A stretch of DNA of 64,000 nt from an uncultured Eggerthella sp. (GTDB taxonomy: Bacteria; Actinomycetota; Coriobacteriia; Coriobacteriales; Eggerthellaceae), in assembly GCA_900553605.1 (NCBI GenBank), contig USDX01000009.1, positions 1 to 64,000 of the forward strand, read 5' to 3'. Every line of letters begins with the position of its first letter. Position 1 is the first letter of the stretch. Under the pieces are notes generated by a model, which had not been told where the DNA came from, searched no databases, and saw nothing but the letters and a program-made list of their open reading frames with translations. Position numbers and translations under genes: made by a program. Shown here one piece after another: positions 52,467-60,314 of the stretch.

Positions 52467-54356
52467 TTAATCAGTCTCATGCGCAAGCGACTCATCAGCC
52501 GGCCAGGCTGGCGCCACAACATTCGGAGACCCCTCGTTGAAATACCCATTCCCAGATCTACGCCATCCCGATTTAACCGATGAAATATCCCACTTAGAGC
52601 AATCGAGGGAAAGAGAGGGACATTTGCAGAACATCCCTTCGAACATTTTACCTTTAGACACATTCCATGATTCTGCACCTCTAATTGATTTAAGACGGGT
52701 GCAATCTGAAAACATATCGCTGAACTGTCTGGCGGCACTTGTGTCAAACGAGCTCAGATCCAATTGCTCAAGGGACGAACAGTCATCGAACATTTCCTCA
52801 AAATCCTCAACTGCACCGGTGTCAAACGATCCTAGATCCACTTTCGCAAGCGTCGAACATCCCTTGAACATCCAGCTCATATCCTTCACGTTATTTGTGC
52901 TGAAATTCCTCAGGTCAAGGTTTTTTAACTTTCTGCACTCGTAGAACATGCCATTCATATCCGTAGCGGACTCAGTGTTGAAGCTAGAAACATCAATGCT
53001 AGTTAAGCCCGAGCATTTCTCAAACATCCAATCGAACTCATATGCCCCTCTTGTATCGAAAGAGCTCAGATCAAGAGAATCCAAGCTATCGCAATCCTTG
53101 AACATCCGCGAAAATGAGACGGCTTGACGCGTATCGAAAGAACTTAGATCCAACTGCTTGACGCTTGAACAGTTAAAAAACATGTATGAAAAATCGGTAA
53201 CCTTACTCGTGTTAAGATTTTTTAAATCGATCGTGTCGCATTTCACTAGATGGGTGAACCACCCTCTCAGGCTTATTGGCTCAATCTCTTCCTTAAACGA
53301 AACACTACCAATATCTTCGGCATGGTCCTTCACCCAGGCGGGGTTATCGTCGCTGTTCTCCGAACCGCCCCACTTGCAGACTAGCTCCTCCACTCCCTCG
53401 TAAACGGAAGTGCAATTCTTTCCCTTGAACGTAGAACCGCTGTTTGGAACGAATTTCTCCTTGTAGAACGTCAAGGAATTGTCACTGTCGGAATAGACGG
53501 CAAACGCCTTTTCCGGGATAGAAACGTAGAATGCAACACCTGCTATAGCGACAATCAGACATGCCACAACGGTTGGTACGAGGATCTTCTTCTTATGCTT
53601 CCTGAAAAAGATCTTCACTTTTGCCGTAGCCCTATCTAGTTTCTCCTGCTGAAGCCGCTTTCTCTCTTCCCGCCTCTCTTCCTCGAGCTTCTTTTTCCCC
53701 TCTTCCTCAGCCTTTCGATCTTGCACGGCAGCAACCAGCTGATCTTTGTCACGCAGCCCCTTTTCAATCTCTGGGTCAATCCCGCAGAATCGACACTTTG
53801 CGTACCCAACATTTATCGCACCGCATGCGCAACGCCACCATGAACCATGCGATTCGCAGCAGTGGTTTTCTGCAGTCGGGAAAACCGCACAACCCGACAT
53901 CTTCAATTGATAAATGCGCTCCTTTTTTGCCTCAGGATCAAGAAGAAGTACCTCACGTGGAGGCAAGTGGGTGATTTCTCCCTCGCTTTCCCAATTGCCC
54001 AAGGTCGTTTTCAGAGCGCATATTGAAAGGCGAACATTTTTAACATCGCCCCGAGATAGCTTAAGAGGTCTTATTTCTGCATATCCACCAGCAGCAATAT
54101 CCGCATCAAGCGTTTCGACGGGCTTTTGCTCCTCTGTTCCGTCTTCATAACAACAGGTGAAGAGAGCTTTATACGAAAGAACCTCCCTATCACTAATGTT
54201 CTTCAGCTTTGCCTGGAAATACGCCTCGCCAGTCTCTACGTTGCGCGCTACTTGCATTTTCTCAACTGCAAGCGGGCAGCCCTCAGCCCAGGGAATAGAA
54301 AGCTCTTCTGCATCCCAGTCCTGGGTGAGCTTGTAAATTACCTTAAATTCAGCCAT
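52467..54356 (-). CDS. Zinc-ribbon, single-pass membrane protein with BspA (DUF285) repeats
   Basis: The product has 629 residues. The cytoplasmic part has a beta-rich start, then a zinc ribbon (WRCACGAINVGYAKCRFCG, about 173-191), then a charged coiled coil (KAEEEGKKKLEEERREERKR). One helix (ILVPTVVACLIVAIAGVAFYV, about 255-275) crosses the membrane. The outer part has about eight 24-26-residue DUF285/BspA-type repeats, such as LDLSSFDTRQAVSFSRMFKDC. This repeat is known from mycoplasma and anaerobe surface adhesins. A zinc-ribbon interior joined to a repeat ectodomain suggests a sensor or surface receptor. Confidence 0.8.
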   Translation of the reverse strand: MAEFKVIYKLTQDWDAEELSIPWAEGCPLAVEKMQVARNVETGEAYFQAKLKNISDREVLSYKALFTCCYEDGTEEQKPVETLDADIAAGGYAEIRPLKLSRGDVKNVRLSICALKTTLGNWESEGEITHLPPREVLLLDPEAKKERIYQLKMSGCAVFPTAENHCCESHGSWWRCACGAINVGYAKCRFCGIDPEIEKGLRDKDQLVAAVQDRKAEEEGKKKLEEERREERKRLQQEKLDRATAKVKIFFRKHKKKILVPTVVACLIVAIAGVAFYVSIPEKAFAVYSDSDNSLTFYKEKFVPNSGSTFKGKNCTSVYEGVEELVCKWGGSENSDDNPAWVKDHAEDIGSVSFKEEIEPISLRGWFTHLVKCDTIDLKNLNTSKVTDFSYMFFNCSSVKQLDLSSFDTRQAVSFSRMFKDCDSLDSLDLSSFDTRGAYEFDWMFEKCSGLTSIDVSSFNTESATDMNGMFYECRKLKNLDLRNFSTNNVKDMSWMFKGCSTLAKVDLGSFDTGAVEDFEEMFDDCSSLEQLDLSSFDTSAARQFSDMFSDCTRLKSIRGAESWNVSKGKMFEGMFCKCPSLSLDCSKWDISSVKSGWRRSGNGYFNEGSPNVVAPAWPADESLAHETD

Positions 54357-54371
54357 GAAATATCACATCGA

Positions 54372-54632
54372 TTAAAGAGAGGGAAGCTCTTTGCTTATAT
54401 CGGCAGAAGAAGCTTTAGAGCTTTTATTGGACAGCGCCATTACGTAAATCCCAAGAACAACCGGGGAAGCAAAGATGCCAATAAACCAAAGGACGTTCGC
54501 ATCATCCCGGTAATGCCCCTTTTCTTTTGCCAAGTCCACGAAGAGGCTTATCGCAACAAGACCCGCAGCGATCATCGCAACTAGAACTAGAAAGAAAACC
54601 ACTTCAACCAAACCAAATGATGCCGTTTTCAC
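54372..54632 (-). CDS. Small two-helix membrane protein
   Basis: The product has 86 residues. Two hydrophobic segments (VVFFLVLVAMIAAGLVAISLF and VLWFIGIFASPVVLGIYVMAL) are separated by a charged loop (DLAKEKGHYRDDAN), with a Ser/Lys-rich tail. It ends 15 bp before the BspA-repeat gene and is likely co-transcribed with it. The family was not recognised. Confidence 0.65.
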   Translation of the reverse strand: MKTASFGLVEVVFFLVLVAMIAAGLVAISLFVDLAKEKGHYRDDANVLWFIGIFASPVVLGIYVMALSNKSSKASSADISKELPSL

Positions 54633-54743
54633 TTTGCTCTCCTTAATCTCACCAGGTCACGAACTCAATTCACGCCTGCATCATTTCCCGAACAGCTTTA
54701 TGCGCGAACAACTCACCGTTCGCTTAAATGCGCTCCGTTGAGC

Positions 54744-55448
54744 CTAGGCGCTCGGAACCTTAACCCGTAGCTTGAGCCGACTCGACGAGAGGTCGATGCT
54801 GTACTTAACTCCGTTATGAACTGAGGAATCGTTATCAACAGTCTCAACCAACAGATCCTTTACCGCCTCTTCGTCGAGGGACGGATCGCATGCCATCATC
54901 ACCGCTTCCGCCATTTGCACGAAATCGACATATGAATCGACCGATGTTTCTGTTATGCAGAGGCTCACATCAGACAAATCCACGGAGCCAACACGCTTAT
55001 CGTCGATAAAGACATCGTAGGTTTCCGCCGTCTTTGAGCTGCTCTTCTCAAGCTGCACCTGCCCGCTGCCGAGGTCATTGGCTTTTTTCTCGATCTGCTG
55101 GGCAGTTGGAACATGAACACCATCTGGCTCTGCAAACATCGAAAGTGCCCCAAGCAACGCAATCACGCACACAGCAACAAGAACAGCAACAAGAATGATC
55201 CTGTTTCGCTTTTTCTTCGAATCGGCTTGCGGCGCCTCTCCAACCAAGGCAGTCTCCGACACCGACCCGCCCACCACAGCAGATGGAGCCTCATCGGACC
55301 TCGCAGAAGGAGAGTTGTCGCTTCGCGTGCATGACGGTCCATCATCTGAAGCTATCCCCAGAATATCCGCCTTCTTCTTGTCATATTCCTCTTGAGTGAT
55401 GGCGCCCATATCAAGAAGCTCTTTAAGAGCCCGAATCTCCTCAACCAT
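54744..55448 (-). CDS. SHOCT-domain membrane protein
   Basis: The product has 234 residues. The N-terminal SHOCT module reads EIRALKELLDMGAITQEEYDKKKADIL (residues 4-30). A Ser/Asp-rich linker, a membrane helix (IILVAVLVAVCVIALLGALSMF) and an extracytoplasmic domain of about 110 residues follow. The start at 55448 (MVEEIRALKEL) removes a hydrophobic extension that has no ribosome site. SHOCT modules are short oligomerisation or anchoring helices. It lies upstream of the small membrane protein and BspA genes on the same strand and probably works with them at the cell surface. Confidence 0.7.
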   Translation of the reverse strand: MVEEIRALKELLDMGAITQEEYDKKKADILGIASDDGPSCTRSDNSPSARSDEAPSAVVGGSVSETALVGEAPQADSKKKRNRIILVAVLVAVCVIALLGALSMFAEPDGVHVPTAQQIEKKANDLGSGQVQLEKSSSKTAETYDVFIDDKRVGSVDLSDVSLCITETSVDSYVDFVQMAEAVMMACDPSLDEEAVKDLLVETVDNDSSVHNGVKYSIDLSSSRLKLRVKVPSA

Positions 55449-55804
55449 TCTCGCCCTTTCCGCGAGTAACAACAATTTGCCCACAGCTGCGACGGCGCCC
55501 AACACATGAGCGTTCCGAAATAGGGCATAGCGATGCCCTGAAAATAGGAATGACGAGATAAGGGAGATTGCCCGGTCTTCGCTTATTAGATTGTGCGCCG
55601 CTCGCAGTTGCGAGCTGCAGTTGTGGTATCACGAATCGTAGCACAAGCAGGCAAAGCAGCAGATGAATATTGCATTTCCCTGCGTCAAAGCAATCTATTT
55701 CTGCCGAATGGCAGCGCAATTCAAATAGTTAGCGCAAATAGAGTTCTTGACGCCAAGAACGACAACAAGGAGCCAATTGGGCGAAAAGAGTAGACGGTTA
55801 AGGA

Positions 55805-56178
55805 GAGCATCCGCCACAGTCACCACAACTGCAAGGTATTGGCGCATACAAGCAAAACCGACCTAGAAGAAGGCGGATGCCCTCCTAGCCATCGGTTTTG
55901 CATAGATATGTTCGCTCAATCCTTTATCGGGTAAAAGCAGTTGTGGTGGTTCGGATTATAACGTGAAATCTGTTTGCATGTCGGAACGCTCTGGCTTTCG
56001 TCTACCAAACCGTCAAATACCGCAAAGTGCCTTCGGATGAATGATTTGATGGAGATATTAGAAGTTTCCCATTGATCTGCGCAAACGCACAATTGCGCAA
56101 CAGATCAGTCCATGGTAACTTGCTATTGGAGGCTTTAAGCTTCTACCGAGTCGCCGGGAGTTACCTCCCGGCATTTCT
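55805..56178 (+). ncRNA. Candidate structured RNA upstream of DUF3800 gene
   Basis: Nested pairings fill this region. ATCCG plus CACCACAACTGC (55821-55832) pair with GCAGTTGTGGTG (55937-55948) plus CGGAT. Inside, GCAAAACCGA (55852-55861) pairs with TCGGTTTTGC (55892-55901). Further on, TGATCTG (56073-56079) pairs with CAGATCA (56101-56107), enclosing CGCAA / TTGCG. A terminator (56153-56180) closes it just before the DUF3800 gene. Several Rfam DUF3800 RNA motifs are known upstream of such genes; membership here is inferred from position and structure. The remainder of the gap, 55449-55804, holds no supportable gene. Confidence 0.6.
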
Positions 56179-56180
56179 TT
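56153..56180 (+). terminator. Intrinsic terminator before the DUF3800 gene
   Basis: The stem gccgggag (56153-56160) / ctcccggc (56165-56172) is followed by atttctttt. It ends 15 bp before the TTG start of the next gene, so it must belong to an upstream, probably non-coding, transcript or act as an attenuator. Confidence 0.75.
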
Positions 56181-56195
56181 TATCTGGGGGTTCGA

Positions 56196-56870
56196 TTGGA
56201 TGAACTAAGTGTCTTCATCGATGAATCTGGTGGTCAGAACGGCATATCGAAATATGTCCTTATAACGCTTGTTTTCCACGACCAGTCAGCCCCCATTGCA
56301 TCATTGATCAGCGAATACGAGAGCTCGCTTGCCCTGAAAGGGCTACCTGACATACCTTTCCACGCTTCTCCCCTGATGTACGGAAAAGGCGCTTACAGTA
56401 ACCTCGACCACGAAACCCGCCATCGCTTGTTCTCGTCTTTTTTCGTACTTGTTCGTAAGCTTCCCATTTCGTATAAGACGTTCTCTTACCGTCGAAGCGA
56501 ACTTTCCGACGCAAACCTTTTCACAGCTCGATTAAAAAGAGATCTTGCTGTTTTTCTCATCGACAATTTAGGGGAATTCCAGAAATACGATTCCGTAAAA
56601 ATCTACTACGACAATGGCCAGCATATGATTACCGAAGCGCTGCATAGGGCAATTGAATTCGCCCTTTCAAGGCAAGCAGTTCTATACCGAAACGCCTCGC
56701 CTCTCGATTATCGTCTTGCGCAAGTTGCCGACTTTCTATGCACATTAGAACTTGCCGCAATTAAATACGGCAACCACGAGGAAACATCGAGCGATAAGAA
56801 GATCTTTGGCACCATGAGAATGTTTAAGCGGAACTATTTAAGGCTCATTCGTCGAAAAGCACTTCGATAG
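56196..56870 (+). CDS. DUF3800 domain protein
   Basis: The product has 224 residues. The N-terminal LSVFIDESGGQNGISKYVLIT is the family hallmark, an acidic strand resembling the RNase H fold; a second acidic block KIYYDNGQHM and the C-terminal DYRLAQVADFLC follow, giving the three carboxylates expected of a nuclease core. The start is TTG at 56196 with GGGGG upstream; an ATG at 56200 is out of frame. The family is often linked to structured RNAs and to mobile or defence regions. The product call is firm; the activity is not known. Confidence 0.85.
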   Translation: MDELSVFIDESGGQNGISKYVLITLVFHDQSAPIASLISEYESSLALKGLPDIPFHASPLMYGKGAYSNLDHETRHRLFSSFFVLVRKLPISYKTFSYRRSELSDANLFTARLKRDLAVFLIDNLGEFQKYDSVKIYYDNGQHMITEALHRAIEFALSRQAVLYRNASPLDYRLAQVADFLCTLELAAIKYGNHEETSSDKKIFGTMRMFKRNYLRLIRRKALR

Positions 56871-56901
56871 ATGTCACGGCACTTCTACGCTTGTCGAAAA
56901 A

Positions 56902-56935
56902 AAAAGCGGGACCCGCTCTAGCGAGTCCCGCTTTT
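56902..56935. terminator. Bidirectional intrinsic terminator
   Basis: The stem aaagcgggac.ccgct / gcgag.tcccgcttt, with A run on the left and T run on the right, lies between the convergent DUF3800 and panE genes and can stop both. Confidence 0.85.
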
Positions 56936-56944
56936 CAGCTACCG

Positions 56945-57880
56945 CTACTTATTCACGTACTCACGAATGTAGCGCTCAATGCCCGTCACGCAGGCAGCAA
57001 GCGTTTCATTCACAGGCGTGGGCACGCCGTACTTGGCGCCCTGCGCCACAACGGCACCGTTGATAACGCCCACTTCCGTAGGACGATGCTTTTCAAGGCT
57101 CTGAAGAATAGACGGCTTGAAGCTCTTCGGCAATCCGGCACGCGCCAGTTCAAGCACGTCCATGGGATTGGAATAAGTCAACTTCACGCCAGCCGCCTTG
57201 GCCACGTCCATACCTTCCTGAACAGCAGCGCAAGCGCAAGCCACCAGCTTTTCTTCTGCGTACATATCGCCATAGGGCAAATGTGTGATGCCGCACACCG
57301 CGCCCGTGGCAACATTGACCAGAAGCTTGTCCCAGATAACACCCATGATGTTGTCGGAAACGATGCAGTGCATGCCCGCCCCATCGAACGCAGCGCCTAT
57401 GACGCGAGTGCGCTCGGTTACGCTGCCATCAAGCTCACCGATAAAGGTGTCTTTGCCAGGAATGGTGGCCTGAACGCGGCCCGGCTCCAACAGCATTCCG
57501 CCGATATAGGTTTTGCCGCCGATAACATGCTCGGCACCGACGCAATCACACAACACGTCTTCTGCGCCAAGGCCGTTCTGCAGCGATATCACCGTGGTGT
57601 TGGGGCCAACAAGCTCGCGGCCCTCTTCCATGGTCTTGGCGGTGTCGAACGCCTTGCACAAAACGATGACCAGGTCGCACTCACCAATGCCATCTGGCGT
57701 GGTATGACCCGAAAGCCTCACGGTTTCCTCTCCTGTAGGCGTTACCATGACCAGGCCTTTTTCTTTGATAGCATTCATGTGCGGAGCGCGTCCCACGAAA
57801 TGAACCTCATTGCCGGCTTTCGCCAGCGCACCACCGATGGTGCTTCCCAGCGAGCCAGCCCCTAAAATGCAAACCTTCAT
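56945..57880 (-). CDS. panE: Ketopantoate reductase family protein
   Basis: The product has 311 residues. The NADP loop KVCILGAGSLGSTIGGALAKAG is N-terminal. The catalytic region has VIWDKLLVNVATGAVCGI with the essential Lys, and KPSILQSLEKHRPTEVGVINGAVV with the conserved Glu and Asn. ApbA/PanE enzymes make pantoate for CoA synthesis, but paralogues reduce other 2-oxo acids, and no other pan gene is near, so the symbol is provisional. GGGGGAAGC precedes the start. Confidence 0.85.
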   Translation of the reverse strand: MKVCILGAGSLGSTIGGALAKAGNEVHFVGRAPHMNAIKEKGLVMVTPTGEETVRLSGHTTPDGIGECDLVIVLCKAFDTAKTMEEGRELVGPNTTVISLQNGLGAEDVLCDCVGAEHVIGGKTYIGGMLLEPGRVQATIPGKDTFIGELDGSVTERTRVIGAAFDGAGMHCIVSDNIMGVIWDKLLVNVATGAVCGITHLPYGDMYAEEKLVACACAAVQEGMDVAKAAGVKLTYSNPMDVLELARAGLPKSFKPSILQSLEKHRPTEVGVINGAVVAQGAKYGVPTPVNETLAACVTGIERYIREYVNK

Positions 57881-57954
57881 TGCTTCCCCCTAGTTAAACA
57901 AATTCAATATCCCTCAACAGGCGCAGCAAAACGCTGTGCCAAGGCGATGCAGCG

Positions 57955-58152
57955 TAACCGTAGACGGCGGCACCTTGCCGGCTGATGCGAGCAGAGAAAC
58001 GCCCCCTCTAAGCGTTAAGGCGAGTGCGGCCTCCGCCCGCCATGTACCGACTCTCCTACTTTCGCTCGTTGAGCTCGACAGCCAGCAAGGTCGCCGTAGA
58101 CGGCGGCACCTCCCCCCACCAGCTGCAACTACTGTCGCTCGTTGACCTCGAT
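57955..58152. repeat. Duplicated 3' end of the VOC gene, about 70-bp period
   Basis: The VOC gene end (ctactgtcgctcgttgacct, 58129-58148) recurs as ctactttcgctcgttgagct (58056-58075), 73 bp away, and cgtagacggcggcacct occurs at 57959 and 58095, 136 bp (two periods) apart. Read on the minus strand the copy still encodes LNERK-stop beside the genuine VNERQ-stop. No gene is present in 57881-58128. Confidence 0.6.
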
Positions 58153-58476
58153 GGTTAAACCGAACGGCGCAACAAACCAATTGCGAGGCTTACCTTCAGC
58201 CTCCTTCACACCGGGCTGGGCGTACACCGTTTGAAGAAGAGCATCCACATCGTTGGCAACCAGGCCAATGTGGGAGACATCGCCCGAATAGGCACCACTG
58301 CCCGCTTCGTCTCGCTGAAGCTGAATGCCGCCAACCCATGCCTGATTCAAAGGCGACTCGCCCGACGCTGGGTCGGTCAAAGTGATTTCCATACCCATCA
58401 CATCGGTGAAAAACGCTAGCGCCGTCTCGAAGTCGCGAACCTTTACCGCTACATGTTCAACACACGGAGCCGCCAT
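58129..58476 (-). CDS. VOC (glyoxalase/bleomycin resistance) family protein
   Basis: The product has 115 residues. The opening VEHVAVKVRDFETALAFFTDVMGME and the later HIGLVANDVDALLQTVYA give the paired beta-alpha-beta modules of the vicinal oxygen chelate fold, with His8, His in SHIGL and Glu in LTIEVNE as likely metal ligands. It begins 1 bp after the MaoC stop, so the two are co-transcribed. VOC members include methylmalonyl-CoA epimerase; beside a MaoC hydratase an acyl-CoA role is plausible but unproven. Confidence 0.85.
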   Translation of the reverse strand: MAAPCVEHVAVKVRDFETALAFFTDVMGMEITLTDPASGESPLNQAWVGGIQLQRDEAGSGAYSGDVSHIGLVANDVDALLQTVYAQPGVKEAEGKPRNWFVAPFGLTIEVNERQ

Positions 58477-58477
58477 G

Positions 58478-58912
58478 TTATTCGCCTTCCACTTCGAAGA
58501 ACTTCAAAATATGCGTCGCCACGCACACCACCGTGCCGTCCTGATTGGTAACAACCACATCGGCATACGTTTTCATGGCAGCCTCGTCCACTTCTTTCAC
58601 GGTATAGGTCGCCGTAAGGGTGTCGCCAAAATACACAGGCGCGGTAAAGCGCAAATGATCGTATCCATACGATGCACTGGGAATAGGAGACTCGTACTTT
58701 TGCTGGATGAGGGTTGAAGCCGTGCTACCGAAGGCAAAGGTGAGTACGCCATGCACGATGCGCGTTCCGTACTTCGTGGTTTTCATGAACGCCTCGTTGA
58801 AGTGCATCTGGCTGTAATCGCCCGTGATACCGCCGAACTGATATACATCAGATTCGCTAACCGTCTTCGTGAACGAACAGCTGTTACCAACTTCCAAAGG
58901 TACCTTAGTCAT
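58478..58912 (-). CDS. MaoC-like hydratase (R-specific enoyl-CoA hydratase type)
   Basis: The product has 144 residues with a hot-dog fold. The catalytic signature is FGGITGDYSQMHFNEAFMKTT, with Asp and His (GD-x3-MH-N), and IVHGVLTFAF follows. It hydrates enoyl-CoA in fatty-acid, polyester or related degradation. It is the first gene of a MaoC-VOC pair. The divergent gap to the LysR gene (58913-59240) holds a perfect inverted repeat and a LysR-type palindrome, so that regulator may control it. Confidence 0.88.
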   Translation of the reverse strand: MTKVPLEVGNSCSFTKTVSESDVYQFGGITGDYSQMHFNEAFMKTTKYGTRIVHGVLTFAFGSTASTLIQQKYESPIPSASYGYDHLRFTAPVYFGDTLTATYTVKEVDEAAMKTYADVVVTNQDGTVVCVATHILKFFEVEGE

Positions 58913-58955
58913 TGCCGATCCCCTTCCTTCTGGCTGCCGTTTTCTTTAGGCGAAT

Positions 58956-59039
58956 GCGGCGTTTCGTTGCCCTTCGGACCAGCTAGTGTTTGGTCAGGGT
59001 TCCCACTTGGCAATCTGGCCCAAAACAACGAAACGCCGC
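58956..59039. repeat. Perfect 14-bp inverted repeat in the MaoC-LysR gap
   Basis: gcggcgtttcgttg (58956-58969) and caacgaaacgccgc (59026-59039) are exact reverse complements 56 bp apart. Weaker pairing continues inside (ttgccc / ggcccaa). It may be a MITE-like insertion or a long hairpin in the MaoC leader. Confidence 0.5.
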
Positions 59040-59174
59040 AATTGGCCCTCACACGAAACAAGCAACCAATGCGCAAACATTTCCTTGCGAAACCCTTTGA
59101 TCTCGCAAGAAAAACGGTACTCCACTAAGGCTTTTACGTCTGCTGCAAAGTATTGGCAGAAGCTGCGCTAATAT

Positions 59175-59189
59175 ATGAACAGGATTCAT
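59175..59189. promoter_or_regulatory. Palindrome ATGAA-N5-TTCAT upstream of LysR gene
   Basis: atgaacaggattcat has T-N11-A symmetry, the usual form of a LysR-type operator, and lies 52 bp before the regulator's ATG. It may serve autoregulation and control of the divergent MaoC-VOC pair. Confidence 0.4.
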
Positions 59190-59240
59190 GATTGCGCATA
59201 TGCCCATTTCGCAGGCGCAACTTAAAGAGGAGATACTTCA

Positions 59241-60164
59241 ATGAACCTCGCTCAACTCACCTATTTCTGCCATTTGGCGAAAACCGAGCACTACACACGC
59301 TCGGCGGAAAGCCTTCATGTCTCGCAATCGGCTCTCTCTCACTCCATTTCTTCCCTGGAAAAGGAGCTCGGATGCCGGCTATTCCGCAAGGCGGGACGCA
59401 ACGTGCAGCTCACCGATGACGGGCGAGTATTCTTGAAGTATGTTTCAGAGGGGCTTGCCTCCATCGACAGGGGCATTGCCGAGCTCGACCGCAGAAGCAA
59501 CGGCCTTTCCGGATCCATCAACGTAGGCGCTATCGCAACGGTGAGATCGGGCTATCTGCCTGCAGCAATGCAGGGCTTTCGTTCGCAATTCGGAGACAAA
59601 ACCGAGTTTCACGTACTTCAGGGCGAAACAGCGCCTTTGAACCAAAAGCTCGAACAGGGTGTATGCGACCTGGTAATTGCGGGACCCGTCCATAAGCCAG
59701 GAATCACCTGCACCACGCTCTTTCATCAGCGCTTAGTGGTAGCGTTGCGTCGCGACCATCCACTAGCGGCGCTCAAAAAAGTGCGCTACGAAAACCTGAT
59801 TGGCCACACCGTGATCACCTATCGCCGCGGCATAGCTTGCGGAGAAACCCTCGAAGCATTCCTGCAGGAAACCAACGCACCCCTTAGCAAGCTAACGTTG
59901 GTGCGCAACTACGAAGACGAGGTGATCCTGGGCGCGCTCGCCGTGCACGAGTCAAGCGTGGCTCTGACCATGCTCACCTCGAATTTGGCACCCAACCCCG
60001 ACATGGTTATCTTGCCGCTCGACGTGGAAGGAGCCGAAGAGTTCTATCCCATTTCGCTCACCCGTCGCGAAGGCGATGCGCTAAACCCCGCCACGCAAGC
60101 GTTCATCGACTATCTGCTTTCGTTCGAAGCCCCCGCCTACGAACGAAGCGATTTTATTGCTTAA
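59241..60164 (+). CDS. LysR-family transcriptional regulator
   Basis: The product has 307 residues. The N-terminal winged helix reads MNLAQLTYFCHLAKTEHYTR then SAESLHVSQSALSHSISSLE and GCRLFRKAGRNVQLTDDG. The C-terminal periplasmic-binding-like effector domain starts near residue 90 (GSINVGAIATVRSGYLPAAM). AAAGAGGAG precedes the ATG. It diverges from the MaoC-VOC operon, its probable target. Its 3' end is tandemly repeated downstream. Confidence 0.93.
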   Translation: MNLAQLTYFCHLAKTEHYTRSAESLHVSQSALSHSISSLEKELGCRLFRKAGRNVQLTDDGRVFLKYVSEGLASIDRGIAELDRRSNGLSGSINVGAIATVRSGYLPAAMQGFRSQFGDKTEFHVLQGETAPLNQKLEQGVCDLVIAGPVHKPGITCTTLFHQRLVVALRRDHPLAALKKVRYENLIGHTVITYRRGIACGETLEAFLQETNAPLSKLTLVRNYEDEVILGALAVHESSVALTMLTSNLAPNPDMVILPLDVEGAEEFYPISLTRREGDALNPATQAFIDYLLSFEAPAYERSDFIA

Positions 60165-60314
60165 TACGCCAATTCTGATGTCGCTTGGCCTTGATATCGG
60201 TGGGCAAGGCGGTGCCTACGCGACTTTCTTGCTTAAAGTGCCAATTCCGGCATCGCTGGGACTACCGTATTGCCTCGCCCGCAAACGAAGCGACTCTACT
60301 GTTCGCGATTGAAT
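60136..60314. repeat. Duplicated 3' end of the LysR gene, ~72-bp period
   Basis: ttgcttaa over the LysR stop (60157-60164), followed by tacgccaattctgatgtcgct, recurs as ttgcttaa (60229-60236) followed by agtgccaattccggcatcgc. A third, partial copy of cgaagcgattttatt is cgaagcgactctact near 60286. Units are about 72 bp. The array fills the gap between convergent lysR and nadE. Confidence 0.65.

Noticed and set aside
52025..52540. 171-residue plus-strand frame
   Set aside because: It crosses the inverted-repeat element and the end of the BspA-repeat gene and has no ribosome site or recognisable domain.
55593..55793. 66-residue plus-strand frame
   Set aside because: There is no ribosome site or family pattern; it probably is leader sequence before the RNA candidate.
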